From contig NC_079136.1 of assembly GCF_945859705.1 (NCBI RefSeq), positions 44,529,989 through 44,593,988 on the forward strand: a stretch of DNA of 64,000 bases, given 5' to 3'. The number at the start of each line of letters is the position of its first letter. Position 1 is the stretch's first letter. Source of the DNA: Episyrphus balteatus (Eukaryota > Arthropoda > Insecta > Diptera > Syrphidae). Both the position numbers and the translations under genes were made by a program. The notes under the pieces are model-generated. The model ran no database searches, was not told the origin of the DNA, and saw nothing but the letters and a program-made list of their open reading frames with translations. Below, one piece after another: positions 1-11,355 of this stretch.

Positions 1-664
1 GATAGGATTTTCAAAGTTCGTGTGTAGAGTGTCTTTTCTATACAAACCCTCTCTACGATATGACACACACAAAATAGTTATCACATTTATAAGCAAGTAT
101 AGATGGCTTTCGACCCGTATCAGGTTAAGTCCGTAGAAAAAAAAAAATACACAACCTTACCCAACATTTGGCATCCGATATTTTCTTATTCTCAAATCTG
201 ATGATCATCTTGTATAGGTGCACCCCTTTTTTTGTAAGTTTTTTTTTCTTATCTTTCTTTCCCATTCTTACTGGCTTCAAAGCCTTTTAGAAGACAATAT
301 TTAATAAGGAAATCTCGATGTCTTGAGATTAGGTTCAAAACAATAATTATATTATTCATATCACGCCTTCTAAAATATTGAGGGTGTCTCCTGTCTCCAC
401 CGCAAATAAGATGTTGCTGCTGGGCTGACACACCATGGGAGGTCAATGAAATTAATTTGTATATCTGAAAACATGTTTGCATATCTCCCACTGTGCAAAC
501 TGTAAGATATTTTTAGTTAAGACATTCTTGATTTTAATTTTTTTGTTGTTGTTGTCAGCTTGATATGCAAATTTTCAATACCAGTTAGGCTGCTGGATGA
601 TGATTATTTTTATGGGAAGCCCATTTATTAAAATTGGCAGTTCATTACGTTTTTATTTATTATT
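1..664. other. AT-rich non-coding DNA, no gene seen
   Basis: Long T and A runs and no ORF with recognisable similarity. The longest minus-strand frame (249-491) has no known motif. A GTAAGT lies inside a T run at about 231, but no AG precedes it, so it is not a splice-site candidate like those at 17.7 and 47.8 kb. Confidence 0.6.
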
Positions 665-1590
665 TACCTTTAAGTTTTTGAAAATTTACCATATTTGGAA
701 AGCAATATCATGGAAGCCTGTTTTCTCATGGCGACAATCTTGAGCTTTAATACTAGGAAATTTTGTTCACTAAAAAATCGCTATGCTTTTCTTTTCAAAA
801 AATTGTTTTTAAAGGCTTCAATGTACAAAATACGAAAAATCGATTTCTTCCACATTTTGTTAGTTTTTTTTTTTTTTTTAATTTTATCAAAAATTATCTT
901 CTGTCTTAAACGACCAATTGAACAAAATGTAGTAGAAAAATTTAGCGGCAAAGAAACTTTCATAGCAAAATTTGGTATTTTGAAAAATTGACAATGTTTG
1001 TAAACCAATGTTGTGGAAGCCTGTTTATTTACAGTGACAATCATGGTCTTAAATTCTAGAAAATTTTATTGACTAATAGGCCGCAGTGCATTTATAAAAC
1101 AAAAATATTTTAAGGATTAATTAATTAACATTTTAATCGATCTTTTTTATAAATTAAAAACTATCCTCTTTAAAATCATCAACGATCAATTGAACATGTG
1201 TAGGAATATTTTGCATGAAACTTTCAGAGCAAAAATTTAAATTTTGAAAAATTGAAAATGTTTGGAAACCAATGCCTTTTAAGCCTGTTCAACCACAGTG
1301 ACAATCTTGGTCTTAAATTCTAGGACATTTTATTCACTTAAAGATAGTTATGCATTTCTTTTAAAAAGCTATTAAAGCTATTAAAGCTATTAAATGTAAA
1401 CATTCAAGAAATGTTGATTTTGTTTTACATTTTATATAGATTTTCAAGGTCTTCAACAATCAATTGAACATATCAAGGATAAGCATTTTGTGGAAAGGAA
1501 GGCTTAAGAACAAAATTTTGAATTTGAAATTGACAATGTCTGGAAACCAATATCTTGGAAGCCTGTTTACTCACAGTGACAATTTTAAAC
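665..1590. repeat. Diverged tandem repeat, about 260-305 bp period
   Basis: An anchor resembling TTGGAAACCAATATCTTGGA followed by AGCCTGTTTA and ACAGTGACAATC recurs at about 694, 1000, 1258 and 1538. Between anchors other blocks also recur in order, for example ATTGAACA and TTTTGAAAAATTGA. This gives three full units and part of a fourth, each substantially diverged with small indels. It is an old local tandem duplication. Open frames across it are short and carry no recognisable domain. Confidence 0.8.
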
Positions 1591-2690
1591 TTTTACTAGC
1601 TGAAGTGTATTAGAGGCCTTTGTAGACACACAACAAAAGGGGCTTCTTCGTATCTAGAACGCATTTGAAGCTTTCTTTCTTAAGGAATTTGGATCATTTT
1701 ACAAAAGTATGTTTTTACCTATTTCGCAAAAATTAAAACAAAACTTAAACCTTTAATCTTTGGAAATAAAATCGAACAAAGTATACACCATATCTGCAGA
1801 AAATCTCCAATTAATTGTAGCATCTGTTGCAACATTGTTCTGAACAACCCACATTCCCATGCATAAAGACCATATTACACAAATCCTTATGCGAGTATAG
1901 GGTATCTATAAGTATATCAGCTTCATTTAAATGGTCAACCATTGAGCGTATTAGAGAACATAGCAAGAGTGTGTCATGACCAAATGACCATCCATGCATT
2001 TCCATCTGCTTTTCCTCCTTCTCCATTTTCCAGTTACATCGAGAACAAGCCGCAAAAAAGCCCAACACACGCTTCAATTTTGGCATGTTTCTATCTTCCA
2101 CTCCTATAAGGTTTTCCCTTTTATTGTCTCACTCTCTCTCTTTCTCTGACAAACTTCATGCATATTATGTATCTAAAAACTCCCATTTCATGTATATTCA
2201 TAGAAGTAGATATCAGACATATTTGAATGTGGACATCTTCATGTCCAATTAAGTTCCCAAAAGCATATATTTTCATATATACATAGGTATGTCTTCATAT
2301 ACAAGAAATGATGGACACGTATGGCATTTATGTGTTTCCTTTTTGCCGCATAAAGTTCTTGTTAAATTGGTTAACTTGGTTACCAGTATGAGACACGTCA
2401 TATTATAAAGGATGTAAGGACACAAAACAGATTTTCATAATCCTTGGACATAATCCAAAAATTTTGAATGAATAAGATATATAGACAGGGAAACACACAT
2501 GGTTAAATATTTGAGGAAGGACATACGCACAACAGCATTCAGTAACAAGGCAAAGTTCAATGTTAGAAAATGAAAAAAAAAAAAAAATACTACTTACTTT
2601 CAAAATAAATAAATAACACAGTTTAAAGCTAAGAAAAAAAATTTTTAAGGAAGATTTTTATATAATATGATGTTTGGGTAATTATGATAA
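1591..2690. other. Non-coding stretch, no gene seen
   Basis: Mostly AT-rich, apparently single-copy DNA. It holds a short CT-rich tract at about 2127-2150 and several TATA-rich segments. The minus-strand frames 1811-2101 and 2403-2603 encode no recognisable motif and are treated as chance ORFs. Confidence 0.55.
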
Positions 2691-3510
2691 CCTAACCTAA
2701 CCTAACCTAACCTAACCTAACCTAACCTAACCTAACCTAACCTAACCTAACCTAACCTAACCTAACCTAACCTAACCTAACCTAACCTAACCTAACCTAA
2801 CCTAACCTAACCTAACCTAACCTAACCTAACCTAACCTAACCTAACCTAACCTAACCTAACCTAACCTAACCTAACCTAACCTAACCTAACCTAACCTAA
2901 CCTAACCTAACCTAACCTAACCTAACCTAACCTAACCTAACCTAACCTAACCTAACCTAACCTAACCTAACCTAACCTAACCTAACCTAACCTAACCTAA
3001 CCTAACCTAACCTCACCTAACCTAACCTAACCTAACCTAACCTAACCTAACCTAACCTAACCTAACCTAACCTAACCTAACCTAACCTAACCTAACCTAA
3101 CCTAACCTAACCTAACCTAACCTAACCTAACCTAACCTAACCTAACCTAACCTAACCTAACCTAACCTAACCTAACCTAACCTAACCTAACCTAACCTAA
3201 CCTAACCTAACCTAACCTAACCTAACCTAACCTAACCTAACCTAACCTAACCTAACCTAACCTAACCTAACCTAACCTAACCTAACCTAACCTAACCTAA
3301 CCTAACCTAACCTAACCTAACCTAACCTAACCTAACCTAACCTAACCTAACCTAACCTAACCTAACCTAACCTAACCTAACCTAACCTAACCTAACCTAA
3401 CCTAACCTAACCTAACCTAACCTAACCTAACCTAACCTAACCTAACCTAACCTAACCTAACCTAACCTAACCTAACCTAACCTAACCTAACCTAACCTAA
3501 CCTAACCTAA
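2691..3510. repeat. Interstitial telomere-type array (CCTAA)164, i.e. TTAGG on the minus strand
   Basis: An unbroken 820-bp run of the pentamer CCTAA, 164 units, with a single visible variant (CCTCA at 3011-3015). TTAGG/CCTAA is the ancestral arthropod telomere repeat. Here the array lies between two non-telomeric flanks (ATTATGATAA on the left, TCTTGGGGAA on the right). It is therefore an interstitial telomeric sequence unless the assembly is wrong. The near-perfect homogeneity suggests recent origin or active homogenisation. No telomere-specific non-LTR element end was seen in the flanks. Confidence 0.95.
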
Positions 3511-5240
3511 TCTTGGGGAAAACCGAAAAATTCAGTAATCTATTTTAGATCTTATAGATCTGCTATGTAGATACAAACAATTTTGCTTCTATAAAACCTT
3601 ACTCAAGCAAAAGTAGCATCTGTAAAGCTTTATAGAAGTAAAATGGACCACGACTTTTTTAACCTTCACCTCCCCATCCCCCTATTTCATTATTTTTAAG
3701 CTACAGTCTTGTTTCTTAAACCTTATTCTTTTGTTAAATTAAAGAGAATATTATTTAAGGCATACAGACAAGGACCTACTGGACCTGTATTCTCTCCTAC
3801 CTGTAAATACTTTTATATAGCTCTTGGTCTATCTTAATCTTTTTCTTTAACACGGTTTGGTCGGTCGGTCGGTCGTCATCATCATCGCATCGTTTTGGTC
3901 TTGCTACCGTTTGTTGTCAGCATCAACAGTAAAAGGTTTCATAATAATAATCATCATTGCCATCATCGTCATCATCATAAAAAACCATTATAACCATCTT
4001 AAGTATCCCAGAAGTAGACTCAAGCTATGTGTGCAATGCAGCATGCACACCGCGCACTATCATAGTAAAAAAAAATGTTACCAGCGACCAGCAATCGCAT
4101 ATAAGATACAATCTTTCCTTCTCTCGCCTACTATACAATATACCAAACTTCTTGTAACTTAAGCAGAATATGCATCTAATGACGATTTTATTCTTCCTTC
4201 TATGTGCTTTGCACTTCCAGTCAGTGTAGCTCAAACACTTCTTCTTGATGATGGTGCCAGTTAAAGAACGAAAAAAAAAAGGAACAAGACGAAAAAAAGA
4301 TAGAGAATCCGCAGGAGATTCACAATATCTACCTCTAGTCCGTTCGTTCGGACTGTGTGTGAATTCCAAGCTAACTCTACCGTAGAAACTCATCCAGCAT
4401 CTCAAAGCTATCAAGAGATCAACGACATCAACAGCAGAGCTACCATCACAACCACACACGGCAAAGGTACTCTAGTACATGTGTAATTGCAGGAAATCCA
4501 AACCGAAGAAGAGGGTTTAAGGATATGTGTTTGTAGTGTGTACGAAGGAATATAAGGTGGCTAGTCGAATGAACGCCAGGCCAAGAGAGAGAAGTATCAT
4601 CATCATCAGCAGCATCAACCAAAGCCCCCTGCTATGGTGGAACCATTTCGGAAGAAGGCGCACAGTGCATTGGCAATTGAATAGGTAGCCCATAAGAACG
4701 TCTTCAAGACAGGCATCAGACATTCAAGATGAAGGTAGCTATTACGAAGGTATAGGTATATAGATAAGAAAATGCTTAAAAAACCAACCAAGAACAAAGA
4801 CAGCAAAAAAAAAATGTATGCTTTTCACCTGGTTATGGAGGAATTGCAGCAATTACCATTACCAGGCCACATTAAGGCAGTTTAAAGGAATATTCCAGCT
4901 TTCTCTGTCTTTGGCTAAGCTGGAGCTGAACTAATCCATGGAACGATCAAAACACTGACTATGCGACGCGACTACGACCGAAGACGGTAACCAAGACAAT
5001 GATGATGATGATGACGACGACGACGAGACCATAGATGGCGTCGTCATTTTATAACAAAAAAGTGTTCATTGTTCTGCTATATCCGGTTGTGTGTGTTGCA
5101 AAGGGACAGTGGCGTCCATCACAGAATGAACAATAAAAATGAGTAGGTCTGGCTCTGCTCCTGGGATTCTTTACAAAAGATTGTGCAAGTTTTCTTCTTC
5201 TTGTGGTTTATTTAAAAAATTAAACTCTCATGATACACAT
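3511..5240. other. GC-richer, largely non-repetitive non-coding block
   Basis: After an AGCTTCTATAAAG-like stretch (3540-3650), this block is noticeably less AT-rich than its surroundings, especially 3850-5170. It holds a GGTC run (3857-3874), CAT/GAT trinucleotide stretches (about 3875-3980 and 4605-4620) and a GATGAC-type run near 5000-5030. Frames are open over up to 144 codons on the minus strand (4025-4459), but the translation resembles no family I know and composition, not selection, may explain it. It could hold regulatory sequence; nothing in it proves that. Confidence 0.5.
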
Positions 5241-5730
5241 CGAAATTGAAATGATTGACATCGAGCTATTTGTGTGCTTGACCATTCTCTATTGACGCCT
5301 TGCGATGAGCTGTTAAGAGGGTATTTTTTTTTGTATAAAGTCGAAGTCTGTGTTGTCTGTCATTTGAGATGGCCACTTGATAATGAGAAAAATAAACTTA
5401 CAGACATTGGTTTAGTGTGTGGATTGGATTTCATATTTATTTTTGATGTTTTTTTTTTCTTTCTTTCATTTATTTGATGTTTTCATCAATTTACGAGATT
5501 TGTTAAATATTATTTCTATTTGGAGACAAACAAACAGACATTGAAGCAAATAAAAAGATATGAAGATGTTGTTATAGTGAAATATTAGAAAATGTGTTTA
5601 AGGAAGTGTTTTGTAATATTATGTGTCATGAGAAACGTTACCACGTATCATTTCTATAAGAGTAAGGATTTCTAAACAAAAAGTTTAAGTTTCCGACAAA
5701 TCTCTAATATGAAAAATAATAAAAAAAACA
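5241..5730. other. AT-rich non-coding DNA, no gene seen
   Basis: T-rich, with no motif or repeat recognised apart from mononucleotide runs. Confidence 0.55.
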
Positions 5731-6932
5731 GTTAAGGGTCTGATACGGATTTTTTTTCAAGTCTCTGCGTTTCGAAATATGAATTTTTGAAAAACATCTA
5801 TTTTTAGGGAGTTTTTATTTTTTTAAATTTTTTGTAGCATTCAAAAAATCTCAAGCTTATAGAACATGTAGTATATGACTGTGCGCATACATGTGCAAAA
5901 AATTGGTATTTCAAAATGGTTTTTGACCGAATAACGGGAAAAACAAGTTTTTTTGTCCCAAGTTTTTTGACCTTTTTTAACCGTTTTTTATTTTTATCTT
6001 TTTTTCTTTAACAGATAATCTAAAATAATTTATATTATAGATAGAAAATAGACAGACTATATCTGTGCAAAATTTCAATCAATTTTGTAGTCACAATTTT
6101 GAGATAACGGTAATATAAAGTTTTCTTATTCAACAGGTTCTATCTTTTGATCTAAAGCAAATAGGAATTTTATTTAACTTTATTGAGCATTCTCATGATG
6201 TTGCCTTTCATTTGGTAAGTCACACATAACTGTACATTCACTTCAAGGTACACAATGTTAAGTTAAAAAAAAACTTGCGAAATACCTCAAAACAACTGTG
6301 GAGATCTGTTGATCATGAACAGCCAGTGGGAAGTACCGTAATCTCAGTTTGGAATTTTGACTTGGTTGGCTTTAAAAAATTCTAACTTTTTTTCTAGGCA
6401 TCGCAGATATAAAATTGAAACATCATATGAAAGGTGAAATTATAAGCTTTTACATGATATAAAATTTTGTATAGGTTGTCTAAAAAAAATTGATTCAATA
6501 GCGTGAGAACATAAAATTATATGTTTTTTTGCTTTTTTTGATGAAAATTGATCGAGTTCAAAAAATTCTACCTCTTTTTGTAGAGGCTAAAAAAATTAAT
6601 ATAATGAGAAAAGAAAAAAGGTAATTTTTTTTTAGCTTTTTCTTTTAAATTATGATTGTTTGAAAATAAATAAGAGTTTCAACTGAATCATTTTAAAAGC
6701 ACACAACCTTACGACGTTATCACGTAAAATCATAGTGAGTAAACCGGCTTTACAGACAACCTCTTTTTTTTTCAAAAATTCAAACTTCTGTCGTTTGAAC
6801 ACCTCTAATTACACATACTTAAATTCGTCCTTTGTCCACCCTTTGTTTAGGAGATATTTATACTAACTTAATTAAAATAAATAAATACTTGTACTGAAAA
6901 TTCCTAATAAAAGTTACGCATACACCACAGTG
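5731..6932 (+). mobile_element. Helitron-related dispersed repeat, copy 1
   Basis: Shares an ordered series of blocks with the Helitron at 24.8-26.0 kb and with copies near 30-31.6, 39, 42.9-43.7 and 60-61.7 kb. The blocks are: GATACGGATTTTTTT, GACCGAATAACGGGAAAAAC, a T-rich segment ending TTTTTATCTTTTTTTC, a TTTTGATCTAAAGC-like block, GAGATCTGTTG, TTTAAAAAATTCTAAC, and near the end TATCACGTAAAATC with GGCTTTACAGACAACC. The right edge carries GTTACGCATACACCACAG (6913-6930), also found near 59.9 kb and inverted near 32.8 kb. No ORF encodes Rep/helicase, so the copy is nonautonomous or decayed. Confidence 0.6.
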
Positions 6933-6934
6933 TA

Positions 6935-6990
6935 CACTGAGTGAAAAAACAACCTAAAATCAATGAAAATCACGTTGATTCAACTATTTT
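6935..6990 (+). mobile_element. Solo terminus of a TA-flanked MITE
   Basis: CACTGAGTGAAAAAACAACC, preceded by TA at 6933-6934, closely matches one end of the MITE at 13209-13608. No matching right end was found nearby, so this is a fragment or a much-altered copy. Confidence 0.4.
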
Positions 6991-8074
6991 TCGGATTTCT
7001 TAGAAAAAAACTGTTTAGATTTTTTTTTTTTAATTTCTCGAAAACTACATTTTCGCATTCGGGTTTCTGTTTTTGATTAAAATCTAATAGCAGGATTGAG
7101 TTGTTTGCAAAAAATTGAACAACAAAACCCTCAAAATAGACTGAAATTGTTGTTTTAAAATGCTTATAGTTTGGGTTCAATATTCAAGATTGATATTCAA
7201 GATTAAGGTCTCGGCCATTTCATTTGCATTTTTAGGACATTTTCACACTTATTATCCAGTTTATCTCGTTAAAGAATCAATATTTTTTTCTTGAAACTTC
7301 TGTGCAATATCTGTATGTAAGACTTATTTACATCAAAAAAATAACAAATTCATTTTTGGCTGCGTAACGTCCACGTTCCATACAAACTTGCCCATTATCC
7401 TTTGATAAGAAATTTTAAGTTTCTTATCGTATTATAAAAAATTATAAAACATTAAAAATAAGTAGATATTATTTTAATTCATACTAGCATTTTATTCGAA
7501 ATATTTTTCTTAAAGTCCTGAAGAAGAGTGTAACCACACGTGAAACGGTGACGTCACTTGTTAAAAAAGTCATCTCCACAGTCCACACATTTGCAATAAA
7601 AAACTTTTTAAAGAAACAGAAAAAAAAATATAAATAAACTTGCACAAAACTCGTTTATAAGCCTTTATGCGGTCAAAAAAGGATTCACCAAAAGAAGATA
7701 AAGAAAAAACATGACGGTAAAAACTTAAGTGCGCTACAATGTGAGAATTTACCTCCTGTTCCTTTTTTTCTCATTTTTTTTTTAATGCCCAATTCAGCTT
7801 GACCACTTTCAGGCAGAAAGTGGATTTTAATTTCGATTAAAATTGGGCAATTGGAATGCACTAATTGAAGTAGGGAGTTCCAAAAAAGTTTTTGAAGTTA
7901 TACTTCTTATGGGAGGGTGGGTATGAAAATTTACTTTTTGACAAGAATGTCAAAGGGATTATGACGCGATCACCCTGGGTAGCAGGGCTGTCGTTTCACC
8001 TTTAGAGTACGCAGTACTTTAGTATTTAAAAATGCAGTACGCCACAGTACGGCAAACATAAAACACACAACACG
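6991..8074. other. Non-coding DNA with no gene
   Basis: AT-rich to about 7790. The part at 7790-8000 is less AT-rich and includes GAAGTTATACTTCT at about 7895, a motif found inverted in the 10446-10690 repeat. The two might be the outer ends of one larger element now split by the hAT insertion at 8191. Confidence 0.45.
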
Positions 8075-8190
8075 TAGCAAGTTACATGTTTCATGTGGCA
8101 AGTTGCATGTGGCAAGTTGTATGTGGCAAGTTGCATGTGGCAAGTTGCATGTGGCAAGTTGTATGTGGCAAGTTGCGTGTGGCAAGTTGC
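8075..8190. repeat. 14-bp minisatellite GGCAAGTTGCATGT
   Basis: GGCA recurs at exactly 14-bp spacing at 8097, 8111, 8125, 8139, 8153, 8167 and 8181, with C/T variation at one or two positions per unit and more degenerate units upstream. It abuts the left end of the hAT element, and its last eight bases are the left copy of that element's target duplication. Confidence 0.9.
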
Positions 8191-8315
8191 CAGGGTTGCA
8201 AAAAGCTAACATTTCAGCTCAGCTCACAGCTCAGCTCAAATTTGAGCTAGGTACCATAGCTTAGCTCATTTGAGCTGAGCTGAAAGTGAGCTGAGCTGAA
8301 AGTGAGCGCCCCAAC

Positions 8316-9690
8316 TTCCAACGCCTATATCTCGGAATTTTGAAAAAAAATGAAAAAAAAATTTTTGATGCCAAAAGGTAGCGGGGACTCTAACCTACAT
8401 TTGGGTACAACTTCCATCCCTGTAGGTACACGCGTTCTCAAACCAGGAGAACTTAAAGGTAAAAAAAAAGTTAAGCCCGATTCTGAAAAAATAGGCATGA
8501 TGTGGCGGTTTAACATGCAAAGCGATTTTTTAAAAATCTGACAATGTGCAAAGCGTAGGCCCATGACACAAGCTATCATTTGGCATCACTCCCAAAAATT
8601 GCTCTCAAGCGGCTTAGCTTCCAGGAGCGTTCAAAGATTCGGGGATTTTTCGAAAAAAAAAATTTACCCCAACTTTCAAACACGATTTTCTCGGAATTTT
8701 GAAAAAAATCGAAAAACCGGATTATACCACTTTCGGGTAGCTGAGAATATAAGCTTTCATATGGCACCACTCCCCTGTCTCTAGATCAAAGCCTTCCAAC
8801 GCCTATATCTCGGAATTTTGAAAAAAATGAAAAAAATTTTTTGATGCCAAAAGGTAGCGGGGACTCTAACCTACATTTGGGTACAACTTCCATCCCTGTA
8901 GGTACACGCGTTCTCAAACCAGGAGAACTTAAAGGTAAAAAAAAAGTTAAGCCCGATTCTGAAAAAATAGGCATGATGTGGCGGTTTAACATGCAAAGCG
9001 ATTTTTTAAAAATCTGACAATGTGCAAAGCGTAGGCCCATGACACAAGCTATCATTTGGCATCACTCCCAAAAATTGCTCTCAAGCGGCTTAGCTTCCAG
9101 GAGCGTTCAAAGATTCGGGGATTTTTCGAAAAAAAAAATTTACCCCAACTTTCAAACACGATTTTCTCGGAATTTTGAAAAAAAATCGAAAAACTGGATT
9201 ATACCACTTTCGGGTAGCTGAGAATATAAGCTTTCATATGGCACCACTCCCCTGTCTCTAGATCAAAGCCTTCCAACGCCTATATCTCGGAATTTTGAAA
9301 AAAATGAAAAAAATTTTTTGATGCCAAAAGGTAGCGGGGACTCTAACCTACATTTGGGTACAACTTCCATCCCTGTAGGTACACGCGTTCTCAAACCAGG
9401 AGAACTTAAAGGTAAAAAAAAAGTTAAGCCCGATTCTGAAAAAAAAGGCATGATGTGGCGGTTTAACATGCAAAGCGATTTTTTAAAAATCTGACAATGT
9501 GCAAAGCGTAGGCCCATGACACAAGCTATCATTTGGCACCACTCCCAAAAATTGCTCTCAAGCGGTTTAGCTTCCAGGAGCGTTCAAAGATTCGGGGATT
9601 TTTCGAAAAAAAAATTTACCCCAACTTTCAAACGCGATTTTCTCGGAATTTTGAAAAAAGTCATAAAACCGGATTGTACCTGATTTTTTT
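8316..9690. repeat. Three-copy 477/478-bp tandem repeat inside the hAT element
   Basis: Units begin TTCCAACGCCTATATCTCGG at 8316, 8794 and 9271 (spacings 478 and 477). The third ends about 9690 without its last ~60 bp. Copies differ at only a handful of sites, so amplification is recent relative to the element. Within a unit, a CTCGGAATTTTGAAAAAA segment occurs twice about 360 bp apart, suggesting a shorter ancestral repeat. The 60-89-codon frames that recur in each unit are repeat artefacts. Confidence 0.92.
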
Positions 9691-9740
9691 TATGACTAAA
9701 AAAGAAATATTTTACTAAAAAAATAGAAATATATTTACTA

Positions 9741-9981
9741 TTAACCCTAGAAAGATAATCTACGTCTGTAAGACGTATGGCGTGTAAAGAACTGTTTTAT
9801 TTAATTCAATTCAAATTTCTGGGTTTTTGTTAAATTGATTTCATTTATTATATCACTTCTTTAAAATAATCTAAGTAATGAGTTAAATAAATATGACAAA
9901 AAGTGTTAACATAAGACCAAAAATCTTTTTTAGAATCATACGTCTCTGAGACGTATATTATGATTATCTTTCTAGGGTTAA
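9741..9981. mobile_element. piggyBac-type MITE
   Basis: TTAA at 9741-9744 and 9978-9981 flanks a 233-bp body with inverted ends CCCTAGAAAGATAATC and GATTATCTTTCTAGGG. TTAA target sites and CCCTAGAAAGATA-type ends are the piggyBac hallmark. Just inside are palindromic subterminal motifs, TACGTCTGTAAGACGTA on the left and TACGTCTCTGAGACGTA on the right. No coding capacity. The perfect ends suggest it is young compared with its surroundings. It is nested in the hAT element. Confidence 0.93.
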
Positions 9982-10445
9982 AAAAACCAAGAGAAAGATC
10001 ACGAAAAATTATCTGTTTTATTTATAAAAATATCCATGTGTTAAAATAATTCCATTAATAACTAGAACCAAACATCTTGAGCTATGGTGTTTTATAAAAG
10101 TTTAAAATATCTTCATATTTCATTATACTTTCCAAATAAAAATCAATGTATCCTCTCACCCATCACAGCTCAGCTCAGCTCACTTTACTTTAGCTCACCC
10201 AACAGCTCAGCTCAACCATCAGCTCAGCTGACTTTCAGCTCAGCTCAAATGAGCTGAGCTATGGTACATAGCTCAAAAGTCAGCTAGCTCAAAATTTGAG
10301 CTGAGCTGTGAGCTGAGCTCAGCTCACTTTTGAGCTTTTTAGCAACTCTGCAAGTTCCATATTGCTACTACTAGTGCTGAAGCACACACAATTCTCATAA
10401 AATAACCATATCGCACATTTTATGCGCAATTCATTTACTTTCGTT

Positions 10446-10690
10446 AACCATATACCGTACGTTCTGAACCGCACAACATGAGTAAATTTCACAGAATAAA
10501 TTGAAAACTACATGGACGCAAGGAGGATGAAAGAATTAATTTATTGTTCACTTGATAAAAATGTAAAAAAACGAAGTGTGGAATAATTAATTTAATAATA
10601 GAAATTAAAAATATCAAATGAAATTCATTTACATATACTGAATGAGAAGTATAACTTCAGTCGCGTGTACATGTGTACACACACTCTTTT
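10446..10690 (-). repeat. Dispersed ~245-bp repeat, copy 1 (inverted copy at 63.76-64.0 kb)
   Basis: The reverse complement of this stretch matches 63760-64000 nearly base for base, from GAGTGTGTGTACACATGTAC through GAAGTTATACTTCTCATTCA to ACGTACGGTATATGGTTA, with about a dozen differences. The left side may extend further, because the other copy is cut by the window edge. Family unknown. The pair is in opposite orientation about 53 kb apart. Confidence 0.9.
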
Positions 10691-11355
10691 TTTTTTTCAG
10701 AAAAAAGTAACAACAAAAAAAAAAAAAAAACAACCCTAAAGTGAACGATAAAATTAATTGCAAAACAAAAATAAAAACGAAACAAAATAAAAATACAAAA
10801 ACAAAAAACCTCCAGGACTCGTGTTCTGACTAAAAGTGAGCAGTTATATTGTGAGAGAGGGTAAAGTTCCAACTTTAATTGTGGCAGCCAAACTATAATA
10901 AATTGCAAAGTGAATAGTTACGTTTTATGTTTTTTAAAATGGATACATGGAGATTGAGTATATTATATTCAGGTATATAGAACAAAACTAAAATAGAAAA
11001 CAGTTTGTTAGTGTTGTTAATTATATTTTTTTTTTCTGTATTTGTATATTTTTAAATTGTATACTTTTTTGGCATTCATACACAACCACATAATGATGCA
11101 ACAGATGCAAATTGTTTTGGGATTAGATTTAGAATTTTATTTATTTTTTTTTTTTACTTTTAATGATTTTAATTGAGAGCAATATTTCAAAAATAAATAT
11201 TTGATTGGTTTTTGTTCTTTTCAATGTTTTATTTTTTGGCGTTCAAAGAATTCTTTTGGGAATTTTTGATGATTTTAATTAAAACAAAATTTAATTTTAT
11301 ATGGTTCAGTTGGTTGTAAAATGAGATGCAAAGGAACTTTTTTTCAAATAGTAGA
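10691..11355. other. AT-rich non-coding DNA, no gene seen
   Basis: A-rich then T-rich, with no recognisable coding or repeat signature beyond homopolymer runs. Confidence 0.55.

Larger units (their letters stand above)
8191..10350. mobile_element. Nonautonomous hAT-type transposon with 8-bp target duplication
   Basis: Left end CAGGGTTGCAAAAAGCTAAC, right end (reverse complement) CAGAGTTGCTAAAAAGCTCA. Flanks are CAAGTTGC (8183-8190) and CAAGTTCC (10351-10358), an 8-bp duplication with one mismatch. hAT elements make 8-bp duplications and often start CAGNG. Both ends continue for about 110-150 bp as dense AGCTC/GAGCT motifs in inverted arrangement, typical of subterminal transposase-binding repeats. 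The interior holds a 477-bp tandem array and a piggyBac-type MITE. No transposase frame is present. The mismatch and nested insertion suggest moderate age. Confidence 0.85.

Noticed and set aside
4025..4459. 144-codon minus-strand frame, the longest outside tandem repeats
   Set aside because: Resembles no family, contains no domain-like pattern, and the region is GC-richer, so a chance frame of this length is credible.
8325..9532. Recurring 84-89-codon frames (MIACVMGLRFAHCQ...)
   Set aside because: They recur only because they lie in the 477-bp tandem units; opposite-strand frames recur equally. No known protein.
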